Of a DNA stretch of 64,000 bases, positions 36,856 through 47,617 are shown one piece after another. Origin of the DNA: Jeongeupia naejangsanensis. GTDB lineage: Bacteria; Pseudomonadota; Gammaproteobacteria; Burkholderiales; Chitinibacteraceae. The stretch's first letter is position 1, and each line of letters begins with the position of its first letter. The stretch lies in contig NZ_JAESND010000002.1 in NCBI RefSeq assembly GCF_016865585.1, positions 62,001 to 126,000 of the forward strand, written 5' to 3'. A model generated the notes under the pieces. That model worked only from the letters and a program-made list of their open reading frames with translations. It was not told where the DNA came from and did no database searches. A program made the translations under genes and the position numbers.

Positions 36856-37752
36856 ATGACCACGACGATGATGTTGATCCTGAACGGCAAGGCTGCGTCG
36901 AACGCCGACGTACGCGACGCGGTCGTCGCGGTACGCGAGGCGGGTCATCGCGTCGACGTCAGGCTGACCTGGGAGGGCGGTGACGCCGCACGTTACGTCG
37001 ACGAAGCGTGCCGGCTCGGACTTGTCACGGTGGTGGCTGGCGGCGGTGACGGAACGGTCAACGAGGTCGCAGTCGCGCTGCTGCAGTTGCCCGCGCCGCA
37101 ACGACCGTCACTGGCGGTCCTGCCGCTCGGCACCGCCAACGATTTTGCCCGCGGTTGTGCGATTCCGATCGAACCCGGCGCCGCGCTGGCGCTCGCGCTG
37201 CAGCTCCCGACACCGATCGACGCGGTCCGGGTCAACGACCGCGGCTTCATCAATATGGCAACCGGCGGTTTCGGTACGCAGATCACCGTCGAAACCCCGC
37301 CGGAACAAAAGGCGCTGCTCGGCGGCTTCGCCTACCTGCTGACCGGCCTGACGCGCTTCGGGAGTCTGTCGGCCGATGCCAGCCGGCTGAGCGGCCCGGA
37401 TTTCGACTGGGAAGGGGAATTTCTCGTGCTGGGGCTGGGCAACGGTGCGCAGTCCGGCGGCGGACACCGGCTGTGTCCGGACGCCAAACTCGACGACGGC
37501 CTGCTCGACCTTCGGCTGGTCACCGGCACCGAGCTGCTGCCGGCCTTGCTGCAACAGTGGATCGATGGTGAAAACAGCGAGCGCGTGCTGACGGCAAGGC
37601 TGCCGTGGCTGACGGTCTCGACCCCGCACGAGATCAACCTCAATCTCGACGGCGAACCGATGTCCGGCACCGAGTTCCGGATCGAGGTCGAACCCGGCGC
37701 TTTGCGCTGCCATTTGCCTTCCGGCTGTCCGCTCCTGCTCGGAACGGCATGA
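36856..37752 (+). CDS. yegS: YegS-like lipid kinase (diacylglycerol-kinase catalytic domain)
   Basis: YegS-type kinases phosphorylate lipids such as phosphatidylglycerol in vitro; the biological substrate is uncertain. The 298-residue protein has the kinase glycine loop VVAGGGDGTVNEVA (residues about 60-73), the LPLGTANDFARG motif and the C-terminal CPDAKLDDGLLDL motif. Length is normal (about 300). GGTGGGG lies upstream of the ATG. It follows priA by 46 bases and ends in a terminator shared with the convergent PII gene. Confidence 0.88.
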   Translation: MTTTMMLILNGKAASNADVRDAVVAVREAGHRVDVRLTWEGGDAARYVDEACRLGLVTVVAGGGDGTVNEVAVALLQLPAPQRPSLAVLPLGTANDFARGCAIPIEPGAALALALQLPTPIDAVRVNDRGFINMATGGFGTQITVETPPEQKALLGGFAYLLTGLTRFGSLSADASRLSGPDFDWEGEFLVLGLGNGAQSGGGHRLCPDAKLDDGLLDLRLVTGTELLPALLQQWIDGENSERVLTARLPWLTVSTPHEINLNLDGEPMSGTEFRIEVEPGALRCHLPSGCPLLLGTA

Positions 37753-37779
37753 AAAAAGCCCGGCATGGCCGGGCTTTTC
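37752..37779. terminator. Bidirectional terminator between yegS-like gene and glnB
   Basis: AAAAAAGCCCGGC, ATG loop, GCCGGGCTTTT: a 7-bp GC stem (37758-37764 with 37768-37774) with A and T runs, between convergent genes. Confidence 0.9.
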
Positions 37780-37795
37780 AACGATGCTGGCGGGC

Positions 37796-38908
<1,113 letters not shown>

Positions 38909-38912
<4 letters not shown>

Positions 38913-39385
38913 GGTTCGACCACCAGTTCGGCCTGAACCGTGCCCCCCTGACCATGGACATCCGCCCGAATGACACGCAGATGCTGGTCGTTCTCCAGCG
39001 CGCCGAGCAAGGCCAGCACGCGGTCGAACGGCGCGCCGCCAATGACGACGCGAACCTGTTCGCCCGGCAGCGCCTGCAACTCGGCGCCGATCTGCTGCGC
39101 GTCGAGTGCGGCCTGGACGTGCTGGCGCAAGGCACCGGGCGCGACATTGGCACGTGCGCCGGTCTGTTTGAATTCGGCGACACCGCGTTGCAGGTCGGCC
39201 AGGCTGGTCTGCAGCTCGGGCAGTTGCCGTGCCAATCGTGCCGACGCTTGTGTGGCCGGCTGCCAGATGCCGGCATAGAGCACCGCCGCGACGAGGGCGA
39301 TCCCGCCCACGGTCAGCGCCTGGCGCTCGCGTTGCGCGCGCTCGCGCCACCAGTTTCGCAAAGTCTGAATCGAAGCCATGGGCAT
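38909..39385 (-). CDS. gspM: Type II secretion system protein M
   Basis: GspM pairs with GspL in the inner-membrane platform of the type II secretion system. The ~158-residue protein has a short cytoplasmic N-terminus (LRNWWRERAQRERQALTVGG), one transmembrane segment (ALVAAVLYAGIWQPA), a coiled segment and a ferredoxin-like periplasmic end (LALLGALENDQHLRVIRADV). ATG 39385 overlaps the gspL stop (TAATG); ATG 39391 is two codons earlier and also overlaps gspL. Both arrangements indicate translational coupling. Confidence 0.88.
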
Positions 39386-40437
39386 TACCATTGCAAGCGA
39401 ACACGGTCGGCGCCGGCCGGTTCGCGGGTGATTGTTTCGCCCGCTGCAGTCAGTTGTGCAGCGACGACATCGGCAGCGGCTGCAGTCAGCTCCAGTGTCA
39501 GCCGGCCGTTCTGGTAAGCGAGCCGACTAATCGTACCGGCACCGAGGCCCGCGTTCTCCAGCCGCTGCAACCGCGCCGTCAGCGTATCGGCCTTGCTGCC
39601 GGACTGACGCAGCTTGCTGGCCAGCTGCAGCGCCGGATCAACGATGGGTTCACCGGGGAATGCGGCGGCGTAGCTTTGGCGCAGTGCCTGCCGGGCGGCA
39701 TCGACCGACTGGCGCAATTGCCACCAGCGGGCGACATCGCTGATCAGCCACAGCGCCAGCACCAGTCCGCAGAGTGCACCGACGCGGCGCCAGGGACGCC
39801 AGTCGAGCGTCGGCGTGCTCCGCGGCGCCAGATCGCCCTGCAGCAGATTGATGCCGTTGCCCGGCTGCAGCGCGAGGTCCCGCAGGTCTAACAGGGCGGC
39901 GTCACCGACGAGCGTGGCGGGGAGCGACGGATCGTCGAGCCAGACCGCCTCACCGTTGCCGTCGCGCAATAGCGTCCCCGGTTCGATGGGCAGCTGCAGT
40001 GCGCCCTGATCGGCAGGGAGCAGATCCGCCAGCGCCCAAGCGGCTGCCGGTGCGCGCTGCTCGGCACCAAAGTGTTGCAGCCAAGACTTCAACCAACCCT
40101 TGTCGACGCTACGTACGTGGACACGCCCGTCGGCGCCGGTACGCAGCGCCAGATGCAGGGTGTCGATCGGCGCCAGCAACCCGTCCTCGAGCGCATGCGG
40201 CAACAGCGCGCGCGTTTTTGCGGGTGACTGTCGTGGCAGTGTCAGCGTGTGCAGGCCGGTATGCGCCGGGTGGATCAGCCATTCGAGCCGCTCGGCGGCG
40301 GGCAATGTGCCGACGGAAGCACGGCCGTGATCAGGCTGCGCACCAGGCTCACCGGCCCACCAGAGCAATGACGCAGACGATGCCGGATCACCGGCGATCA
40401 GGATCCGGACGAGCGGATAGCGGGGGGCGGAATGCAT
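39385..40437 (-). CDS. gspL: Type II secretion system protein L
   Basis: GspL links the cytoplasmic ATPase GspE to the inner-membrane platform. The 350-residue protein has an actin-like cytoplasmic domain (about 1-215, including TRALLPHALEDGLLAPIDTLHLAL, core LLPHALEDGLL), a transmembrane segment (VGALCGLVLALWLISDVA) and a periplasmic coiled and ferredoxin-like end. It is first in the gspL-M-N unit. The start at 40437 is the first ATG giving a normal N-terminus; no clear ribosome site is seen. The rest of the secretion apparatus is not in the window. Confidence 0.88.
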   Translation of the reverse strand: MHSAPRYPLVRILIAGDPASSASLLWWAGEPGAQPDHGRASVGTLPAAERLEWLIHPAHTGLHTLTLPRQSPAKTRALLPHALEDGLLAPIDTLHLALRTGADGRVHVRSVDKGWLKSWLQHFGAEQRAPAAAWALADLLPADQGALQLPIEPGTLLRDGNGEAVWLDDPSLPATLVGDAALLDLRDLALQPGNGINLLQGDLAPRSTPTLDWRPWRRVGALCGLVLALWLISDVARWWQLRQSVDAARQALRQSYAAAFPGEPIVDPALQLASKLRQSGSKADTLTARLQRLENAGLGAGTISRLAYQNGRLTLELTAAAADVVAAQLTAAGETITREPAGADRVRLQW

Positions 40438-40530
40438 TGAAACGGTCGGCAGCCGGATGAAGAAAATTCGTCGCGAGTATGACACAGCCGTGTTGCGGCC
40501 AAACGGCAGTGGCGCGGGTTTGGTTACGGT

Positions 40531-40560
40531 TTGTTTTTTGCTTGCGCTTTCCCCTATAAT
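40531..40560 (+). promoter_or_regulatory. tRNA-Leu promoter
   Basis: TTGTTT (40531-40536), 18 bases, perfect TATAAT (40555-40560), followed by a GC-rich discriminator (CGCAGG). A GC-rich discriminator after the -10 box is typical of stable-RNA promoters under stringent control. Expected start is about 47 bases before the mature tRNA. Confidence 0.65.
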
Positions 40561-40614
40561 CGCAGGCTTGTCTGCAGGCTGCCTCGCTGATGCGCGGTTT
40601 CAGTCGCCGGCGTT

Positions 40615-40699
40615 GCGAGCGTGGCGGAATTGGTAGACGCACTGGATTTAGGTTCCAGCGTCGTAAGACGTGAGAGTTCGAGTCTCTCCGCTCGCACCA
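40615..40699 (+). tRNA. tRNA-Leu (anticodon UAG)
   Basis: This is an 85-base tRNA with encoded CCA. The acceptor stem is GCGAGCG (40615-40621) with CGCTCGC (40689-40695). The D loop contains TTGGTAGACGC. The anticodon stem CTGGA/TCCAG holds the loop TTTAGGT with anticodon TAG, decoding CUA. A long variable arm (CGTCGTAAGACG) is the mark of a class II tRNA. The T arm is GAGAGTTCGAGTCTCTC. It lies just upstream of tig and could be co-transcribed with it. Confidence 0.97.
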
Positions 40700-40835
40700 C
40701 CCGAACCCCCGGCCGGGGTCATGCGGATTGCCGTGATGACGCCCCCGGATGTTCTGCCGGAACGGCCAGCCCCGAACCCTGATCGCGGCCTTTGTCGCCG
40801 CCGCGAGCGACACTCAAATTCCAAGGAAGGTTACG

Positions 40836-42143
40836 ATGCAAGCACAACTGGAAACCCTGAGCGGGCTTGAGCGCCGCCTCAGCTTCTCCGTCCCGCGTGA
40901 AGAAATCGGCAAGCAGGTCGATGCCCGCCTGAAGCGCGTGGCCAAGACCGCCAAGATCGCCGGCTTCCGCCCGGGCAAGGCACCGATCAAGATCGTTGCG
41001 CAGCAATACGGTTTCCGCGTTCAGGAAGAAGTGCTCGGCGAAACCGTCGAGCGCTCGTTCGGCGAAGCCGTGCAAGAACAGAAGCTGCAAGTTGCAGGCT
41101 ACCCGCGTTTCGAGCCGAAGGCCGACGCAGCGGAAGACGGTGACTTCCAGTTCATCGCAACGTTCGAAGTCTATCCGGAAGTCGCTATCGGCGATCTGAC
41201 CGGCAAGGAAATCGAAAAGCCGACGCTGACCATCAGCGACGCCGAAATTGACAAGACCGTCGACATCCTGCGCAAGCAACGCACTCGCTACGAGCGCGTC
41301 GAGCGTGCTGCTGCCGACGAAGACCGCGTCATCATCGACTTCAAGGGCACCATCGACGGCGAGCCGTTCAACGGCGGTTCGTCGGACAACTACGCCTTCC
41401 TGCTGGGCAAGGGCCAGATGCTGCCCGAGTTCGAAGCCGGCATCCGCGGCATGAAGGAAGACGAGACCAAGGACGTTGAAGTCAACTTCCCGGCCGACTA
41501 CCACGGCAAGGACGTGGCAGGTAAGACCGCCGTGTTTTCGATCACCGTCAAGAACGTTGCTGCCGCGCTGTTGCCGGAAGTCAACGAAGACTTCGCCAAG
41601 GCCATGGGCATTGCCGACGGCGATGTGACCAAGATGCGCGACGAAGTGAAAAAGAACCTCGAGCGCGAAGTGCGTTTCCGCCTGAAGGCCCGCGCCAAGG
41701 AAAACGTGATGACCGCGCTGATCGAAGCTGCGCCGGTCGATCTGCCGAAGTCGCTGGTCGGTCTGGAAATCGGTCGTCTGGCCGAACAGGCACAAGCGGA
41801 CTTGAAACAGCGCGGTATCGACCCCAAGTTGGTACCGTTCTCGCCGGCCATGTTCGAAGCGCAAGCGCAACGTCGCGTGCACCTCGGTCTGGTTCTGGCC
41901 GAACTGGTGAAGGCCAACGGTCTGGAAGCCAAGCCGGAACAGACCAAGGCAATCATCGCGGATCTGGCCGAGAATTACGAAGATCCGGCCGACGTGATCG
42001 CCTGGTACTACGAAGATCGTCAGCGTCTGGCCGGTCCGGAATCGATGGCGCTCGAAGACAACGTCGTGGATTTCGTTCTGTCCAAGGCCAAGGCTGTTGA
42101 AAAGCCGGTCAGCTTCGACGAGCTGATGGGCCAGCAGGGCTAA
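40836..42143 (+). CDS. tig: Trigger factor
   Basis: Trigger factor is the ribosome-bound chaperone that receives nascent chains at the exit tunnel. The 435-residue protein has the ribosome-binding signature (KIAGFRPGKAPIKIV with the GFRPGKxP loop), an FKBP-type PPIase domain (about 155-245; FKGTIDGEPFNGGSSDN) and a long C-terminal helical arm. Length is normal (about 430-450). AAGGAAGG precedes the ATG. It opens the tig-clpP-clpX-lon-hup-ppiD series, the same order known from enterobacteria. Confidence 0.97.
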   Translation: MQAQLETLSGLERRLSFSVPREEIGKQVDARLKRVAKTAKIAGFRPGKAPIKIVAQQYGFRVQEEVLGETVERSFGEAVQEQKLQVAGYPRFEPKADAAEDGDFQFIATFEVYPEVAIGDLTGKEIEKPTLTISDAEIDKTVDILRKQRTRYERVERAAADEDRVIIDFKGTIDGEPFNGGSSDNYAFLLGKGQMLPEFEAGIRGMKEDETKDVEVNFPADYHGKDVAGKTAVFSITVKNVAAALLPEVNEDFAKAMGIADGDVTKMRDEVKKNLEREVRFRLKARAKENVMTALIEAAPVDLPKSLVGLEIGRLAEQAQADLKQRGIDPKLVPFSPAMFEAQAQRRVHLGLVLAELVKANGLEAKPEQTKAIIADLAENYEDPADVIAWYYEDRQRLAGPESMALEDNVVDFVLSKAKAVEKPVSFDELMGQQG

Positions 42144-42269
42144 GTTTCCTCCCTTGCTGAGCGGCCGGTCCGGGCTGCGGTACAGGTGATGCCCTCGGGC
42201 TCGCCGTCCGCAACCGGCCGGCCGTTGTCGTCTGGTAGCGAAGAAAACAACCCCACTCATGAGGTGATC

Positions 42270-42896
42270 ATGCAACGATCGGAATTTGACCCGCAAGGCC
42301 TCGGCTACGTGCCGATGGTGATCGAACAGAGCGGTCGTGGTGAGCGTGCGTACGACATCTACTCGCGGCTGTTGCGCGAGCGGGTGATCTTTCTGGTGGG
42401 GCCGGTGAATGACGCCACTGCCAATGTGATCGTCGCACAGCTGCTGTTCCTGGAAAGTGAAAATCCGGACAAGGACATCCACTTCTACATCAATTCGCCG
42501 GGTGGTTCGGTTACGGCCGGTCTGGCGATCTACGACACGATGCAGTTCATCAAGCCCAAGGTTTCGACCCTGTGCAATGGCCTCGCCGCGTCGATGGGGG
42601 CATTCCTGCTGGCCGCCGGTGCCGAGGGCAAGCGCTTTGCGCTGCCGAATGCGCGCATCATGATCCATCAGCCGCTGATCGGGGGGCTCGCTGGCCAAGC
42701 GTCGGATATCGAAATCCATGCCCGCGAACTGCTGAAGACCAAGCGTTCGCTGAACGAAATGCTCGCCAAGCATACCGGTCAGCCGATCGAAACCATCGAA
42801 CGCGACACCGATCGTGATAATTTCATGAGCTCGGTCGAAGCCAAGGCTTATGGCCTCATCGACGACGTACTGGTATCGCGCCAGGCGCTTGCCTAG
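42270..42896 (+). CDS. clpP: ATP-dependent Clp protease proteolytic subunit ClpP
   Basis: ClpP is the tetradecameric serine peptidase chamber fed by ClpX or ClpA. The 208-residue protein has the catalytic Ser in [14 protein letters not shown], the His in [11 protein letters not shown], the Asp in the downstream [10 protein letters not shown] region, and the [16 protein letters not shown] strand (core SPGGSVTAG). Length is normal (about 207). GAGGTG lies directly upstream of the ATG. An 8-bp inverted repeat (CGGCCGGT 42162, ACCGGCCG 42213) lies in the tig-clpP gap. Confidence 0.98.
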   Translation: MQRSEFDPQGLGYVPMVIEQSGRGERAYDIYSRLLRERVIFLVGPVNDATANVIVAQLLFLESENPDKDIHFYINSPGGSVTAGLAIYDTMQFIKPKVSTLCNGLAASMGAFLLAAGAEGKRFALPNARIMIHQPLIGGLAGQASDIEIHARELLKTKRSLNEMLAKHTGQPIETIERDTDRDNFMSSVEAKAYGLIDDVLVSRQALA

Positions 42897-42918
42897 TTCC
42901 AGGGCTGAATGATGTAAG

Positions 42919-42945
42919 CTCGTCCGGTGTTCGGCGCCGGGCGAG
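42919..42945 (+). terminator. Hairpin between clpP and clpX
   Basis: CTCGTCCGG (42919-42927) and CCGGGCGAG (42937-42945) form a 9-bp stem with one G-U pair. There is no T-run after it, so it is more likely an attenuating or RNA-stabilising hairpin than a full terminator; clpX follows 55 bases on. Confidence 0.4.
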
Positions 42946-43000
42946 TTCCCGATCATCTTTACGAATCCGCCCCGAAGCGTAACCTCAAGGAGGGGGGACC

Positions 43001-44284
<1,284 letters not shown>

Positions 44285-44287
44285 TCG

Positions 44288-44322
44288 AATCCGCCCGCCT
44301 TGAGCGGGCGGATTATATTTTG
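44288..44322 (+). terminator. Intrinsic terminator after clpX
   Basis: AATCCGCCCGC (44288-44298) and GCGGGCGGATT (44304-44314) form an 11-bp stem with a CTTGA loop, followed by ATATTTT. This ends the clpPX unit. Confidence 0.85.
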
Positions 44323-44340
44323 GCGAGGTGGGCGCGCGGC

Positions 44341-44369
44341 GTTGAATTTCCGCCGTGCAGACCACATTA
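44341..44369 (+). promoter_or_regulatory. Candidate heat-shock (sigma-32) promoter for lon
   Basis: GTTGAA (44341-44346), 15 bases, CCACATTA (44362-44369) against the sigma-32 consensus CTTGAA and CCCCATNT. Five of six -35 positions match, and the -10 has the CC..AT pattern. It lies about 40 bases before the lon ATG and after the clpX terminator, the expected place. Confidence 0.45.
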
Positions 44370-44408
44370 TTCGAACAACGCATAGCAACCCTTTTCAAGG
44401 CAAACAAT

Positions 44409-46838
44409 ATGTCCGAGCCGCTCGTGCCGCTGAACGAATCCGCTGCGTACCCGATGCTGCCGCTGAGGGACGTCGTCGTCTTCCCGCATATGGTGATCCC
44501 GCTCTTCGTCGGTCGACCCAAGTCGATCAAGGCGCTTGAGGCGGCGATGGAAGCCGGGCGCCACATCCTGCTTGTTGCGCAGAAGAATGCGCAGAAAGAC
44601 GAGCCGGTGCTGGCCGACATTTATCCGGTCGGTACGATTGCCACCGTACTGCAGCTGCTGAAACTGCCCGATGGCACCGTCAAGGTGCTGGTCGAAGGCG
44701 TGCAGCGTGCCACGGTGACCTCGTTGGTTGACGAAGACGGTTACTTCCATGCCGACGCAACGCCGTTTGACGGCGACGAGCACGAAGGCCACGAGGTCGA
44801 GGCGATGCGCCGCGCGCTGCTGTCGCAGTTCGACCAGTACGTCAAACTGAACAAGAAGATCCCACCGGAAATCCTGACCTCGCTGTCGGGCATCGAATCG
44901 GCCGGTCGCCTGGCCGATACCGTTGCCGCGCACCTGCCGCTCAAGCTTGAGCAAAAGCAGGCGATTCTGGAAATGCCCGATGTCGGCCGGCGGATGGATC
45001 ATCTGCTCAAGCAGCTCGAAAACGAACTGGACATCCTTCAGGTCGAAAAGCGCATCCGTGGCCGCGTGAAGCGCCAGATGGAAAAGAGCCAGCGCGAGTA
45101 TTACCTCAACGAGCAGGTCAAGGCGATCCAGAAGGAACTGGGCGAGCTCGACGAGAACGCCGATCTGGAAGAGCTGGAAAAGAAGATCAAGCTTGCCGGC
45201 ATGAGCAAGGAAGGCCGCGAGAAGGCCGAGGCCGAGCTCAAGAAGCTGAAGATGATGTCGCCGATGAGCGCCGAAGCGGCGGTCGTGCGCAACTACATCG
45301 ATACGCTGCTCGGCGTGCCCTGGAAGAAAAAGTCGAAGATCAGCAAGGATCTGGTCGGTGCCGAGGAAATCCTCGACATCGATCACTTCGGTCTCGAAAA
45401 GGTCAAGGAACGCATTGTCGAGTACCTCGCGGTGCAGACGCGCGTCGACAAGCTCAAGGCGCCGATCCTGTGCCTCGTCGGTCCTCCCGGCGTCGGCAAG
45501 ACCTCGCTCGGCGAAAGCATTGCCCGTGCTACCGGTCGAAAGTTCGTCCGGATGGCGCTCGGTGGCGTGCGTGACGAAGCTGAAATCCGCGGTCATCGCC
45601 GGACCTATATCGGTTCGATGCCGGGCAAGATCGTCCAGAGCATGACCAAGGTCGGCGTCAAGAACCCGCTGTTCCTGCTCGACGAAGTCGACAAGCTGGG
45701 CCAGGATTTCCGCGGTGATCCGTCGTCGGCGCTGCTCGAAGTGCTTGATCCGGAGCAGAACCACGCGTTCAGCGATCACTATCTGGAAGTCGATTACGAC
45801 TTGTCCGATGTGATGTTCGTCGCGACGGCGAACACGCTGAACATCCCGCCGGCCTTGCTCGACCGGATGGAAGTCATTCGCCTCTCCGGTTACACCGAGG
45901 ACGAAAAGGTCAATATTGCGCTGAAGTATCTGGTGCCCAAGCAGACCAAGAACAACGGCGTTGGCGAAGGTGAGCTGGACATTTCCGAGGCGGCCGTTCG
46001 CGACATCGTGCGTTATTACACGCGCGAAGCCGGCGTGCGTTCGCTTGACCGCGAGATCGCCAAGATCTGCCGCAAGGTCGTCAAGAACCTGATGCTCAAG
46101 CCGCAGGCCAAGAAAGTACTGGTGACGCCGAAAACGCTGGAGAAGTATCTCGGCGTCAAGCGCTACGAGTATGGCGTGGCAGAGCAACAGAACCAGATCG
46201 GTCAGGTCACCGGTCTGGCTTGGACCGAAGTCGGCGGCGAACTGCTGACGATCGAAGCCGTCACCATGCCGGGCAAGGGCAATATCCTGCGTACCGGTAC
46301 GCTGGGCGACGTGATGAAAGAGTCGATCGAAGCCGCGCGTTCGGTCGTGCGCAGCCGCGCAGAGCGTCTGGGCATTGCCGCGGATGCCTTCGAAAAGAAG
46401 GACATCCATGTCCACTTGCCGGAAGGCGCGACGCCGAAGGATGGCCCGAGCGCCGGTATCGCCTTGGCGACCGCCTTGGTATCGGTATTGACCGATATTC
46501 CGGTACGGTGCGATGTGGCGATGACGGGCGAAATCACCTTGCGCGGTGAAGTACTGCCGATTGGCGGCTTGAAAGAAAAATTGCTGGCCGCACACCGTGG
46601 CGGCATCAAGCAGGTACTGATTCCAGAGGGCAACGTTAAAGACTTGTCTGAAATTCCTGACAATGTAAAACGTGGCCTTGTCATTCACCCTGTGAAATGG
46701 TTTGATCAAGTGTTGGGCTTTGCGCTTGAAAGCCAGCCCGTCGTACTTGAGCAAATCGCCGGAAGCAGTACTGAAATAGTCAGCCAGAATACCGTTTCGG
46801 AAGGGGAGCAAACCCGCCCGCATCAGACGAAACACTAG
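44409..46838 (+). CDS. lon: ATP-dependent protease La (Lon)
   Basis: Lon is the single-chain AAA+ protease that degrades misfolded and short-lived regulatory proteins. The 809-residue protein has the N-terminal LON domain ([22 protein letters not shown], core [12 protein letters not shown]), Walker [11 protein letters not shown], Walker [12 protein letters not shown] and the Ser-Lys dyad ([15 protein letters not shown], then [13 protein letters not shown]). The ATG at 44409 matches the usual start; a GTG 18 codons earlier is unlikely. Codon and base use near the 3' end (from about 46640) is slightly more AT-rich than the body. Confidence 0.97.
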   Translation: MSEPLVPLNESAAYPMLPLRDVVVFPHMVIPLFVGRPKSIKALEAAMEAGRHILLVAQKNAQKDEPVLADIYPVGTIATVLQLLKLPDGTVKVLVEGVQRATVTSLVDEDGYFHADATPFDGDEHEGHEVEAMRRALLSQFDQYVKLNKKIPPEILTSLSGIESAGRLADTVAAHLPLKLEQKQAILEMPDVGRRMDHLLKQLENELDILQVEKRIRGRVKRQMEKSQREYYLNEQVKAIQKELGELDENADLEELEKKIKLAGMSKEGREKAEAELKKLKMMSPMSAEAAVVRNYIDTLLGVPWKKKSKISKDLVGAEEILDIDHFGLEKVKERIVEYLAVQTRVDKLKAPILCLVGPPGVGKTSLGESIARATGRKFVRMALGGVRDEAEIRGHRRTYIGSMPGKIVQSMTKVGVKNPLFLLDEVDKLGQDFRGDPSSALLEVLDPEQNHAFSDHYLEVDYDLSDVMFVATANTLNIPPALLDRMEVIRLSGYTEDEKVNIALKYLVPKQTKNNGVGEGELDISEAAVRDIVRYYTREAGVRSLDREIAKICRKVVKNLMLKPQAKKVLVTPKTLEKYLGVKRYEYGVAEQQNQIGQVTGLAWTEVGGELLTIEAVTMPGKGNILRTGTLGDVMKESIEAARSVVRSRAERLGIAADAFEKKDIHVHLPEGATPKDGPSAGIALATALVSVLTDIPVRCDVAMTGEITLRGEVLPIGGLKEKLLAAHRGGIKQVLIPEGNVKDLSEIPDNVKRGLVIHPVKWFDQVLGFALESQPVVLEQIAGSSTEIVSQNTVSEGEQTRPHQTKH

Positions 46839-46868
46839 TTGACATGCATTTTTGCCGCTTGCTATAAC
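46839..46868 (+). promoter_or_regulatory. hup promoter
   Basis: TTGACA (46839-46844), 18 bases, TATAAC (46863-46868), starting immediately after the lon stop codon. The -35 box is perfect and the -10 matches at five positions, as expected for an abundant protein. Confidence 0.75.
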
Positions 46869-46922
46869 CTCTCTAGCAATCGGCCCGCCGGATCTAACCA
46901 ACCAGAATGAAAGGGGACCTAC

Positions 46923-47195
46923 GTGAATAAATCTGAACTGATCGACGCTATCGCTGAATCTGCAGGCCTGTCGAAGGCTGCTGCTGGCAAGTCGCTCGAC
47001 GCAGCCATCGAAGCCATTTCCAAGGCGCTGCAAGGCGGCGACGAAGTGACGCTGGTCGGCTTCGGCACCTTCTACGTTGCTGAACGCGAAGCGCGCAGCG
47101 GCCGCAATCCGCGCACTGGCGAAACGATCGAAATCGCTGCAGCGAAACAGCCGAAATTTAGGGCTGGCAAATCGCTGAAAGATGCAGTACAATGA
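46923..47195 (+). CDS. hupB: DNA-binding protein HU (beta type)
   Basis: HU is the abundant dimeric nucleoid protein that bends DNA. The 90-residue protein shows the family pattern ([44 protein letters not shown], core [20 protein letters not shown]) including the Pro of the DNA-intercalating arm. The start codon is GTG with AGGGGAC upstream. It follows lon and precedes tRNA-Val and ppiD; lon-hupB-ppiD is a conserved order, hence the hupB name. Confidence 0.97.
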   Translation: MNKSELIDAIAESAGLSKAAAGKSLDAAIEAISKALQGGDEVTLVGFGTFYVAEREARSGRNPRTGETIEIAAAKQPKFRAGKSLKDAVQ

Positions 47196-47200
47196 TGTTC

Positions 47201-47228
47201 TTTCGTTGCTGCTGATGCAGTAACGAAA
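47201..47228 (+). terminator. Long hairpin between hup and tRNA-Val
   Basis: TTTCGTTGCTGC (47201-47212) and GCAGTAACGAAA (47217-47228) form a 12-bp stem (one G-U pair) with a TGAT loop, 5 bases after the HU stop. No T-run follows and the tRNA starts 5 bases later. It could separate the hup mRNA from the tRNA by processing or protect the mRNA end. Confidence 0.45.
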
Positions 47229-47233
47229 CGGTT

Positions 47234-47310
47234 GGGTGGTTAGCTCAGTTGGTTAGAGCACCTGCTTCACACGCAGGGGGTCGGTGGTTCGAATCCACTA
47301 CTACCCACCA
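47234..47310 (+). tRNA. tRNA-Val (anticodon CAC)
   Basis: This is a 77-base tRNA with encoded CCA. The acceptor is GGGTGGT with ACTACCC (one G-U pair). The D arm is AGCTCAGTTGGTTAGAGC. The anticodon stem CCTGC/GCAGG encloses TTCACAC with anticodon CAC, reading GUG. The T arm is GGTGGTTCGAATCCACT-like. It may be made from the hup transcript, since no separate promoter is visible in the 38-base gap. Confidence 0.97.
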
Positions 47311-47353
47311 ATAAAGCGAAAGTTTAGTAGTCAGTAATTAAAGCAAAATAAAG

Positions 47354-47382
47354 TTTGCAAAATTTCTGAAATACGATATAAT
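47354..47382 (+). promoter_or_regulatory. tRNA-Asp promoter
   Basis: TTTGCA (47354-47359), 17 bases, perfect TATAAT (47377-47382), in an AT-rich spacer between the two tRNA genes. The expected transcription start is a few bases before the mature tRNA-Asp. Confidence 0.65.
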
Positions 47383-47395
47383 CGCTTTCTCTTCT

Positions 47396-47472
47396 GGAGC
47401 GGTAGTTCAGTTGGTTAGAATACCGGCCTGTCACGCCGGGGGTCGCGGGTTCGAGTCCCGTCCGCTCCGCCA
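47396..47472 (+). tRNA. tRNA-Asp (anticodon GUC)
   Basis: This is a 77-base tRNA with encoded CCA. The acceptor is GGAGCGG with CCGCTCC. The anticodon stem CCGGC/GCCGG holds CTGTCAC with anticodon GTC. The T arm is CGCGGGTTCGAGTCCCGT. It has its own promoter and a perfect terminator 8 bases behind it. Confidence 0.98.
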
Positions 47473-47479
47473 GATTTGA

Positions 47480-47515
47480 GCAAAAAGCCAAGCGAAAGCT
47501 TGGCTTTTTGCTTTT
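47480..47515 (+). terminator. Terminator after tRNA-Asp
   Basis: GCAAAAAGCCAAGC (47480-47493) and GCTTGGCTTTTTGC (47498-47511) form a perfect 14-bp stem with a GAAA tetraloop, followed by TTTT. Confidence 0.92.
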
Positions 47516-47617
47516 CTGCCGTTCAATTTCTCCAAAGCGACGTCCTTCCGGGCATTCGAGACAGCGGAGAGCGGTTCTGGCATCATGTTCCGCGAATTCT
47601 CGCGGAGTTGCGTATCC

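Noticed and set aside
44367-47192. A very long antisense frame (941 codons) opposite lon and hup
   Set aside because: It mirrors the codon pattern of lon on the other strand, lacks any recognisable motif or ribosome site, and crosses the lon-hup gap. High GC makes such antisense frames common; similar ones lie opposite flgE, flgK, glnS, tig and ppiD.
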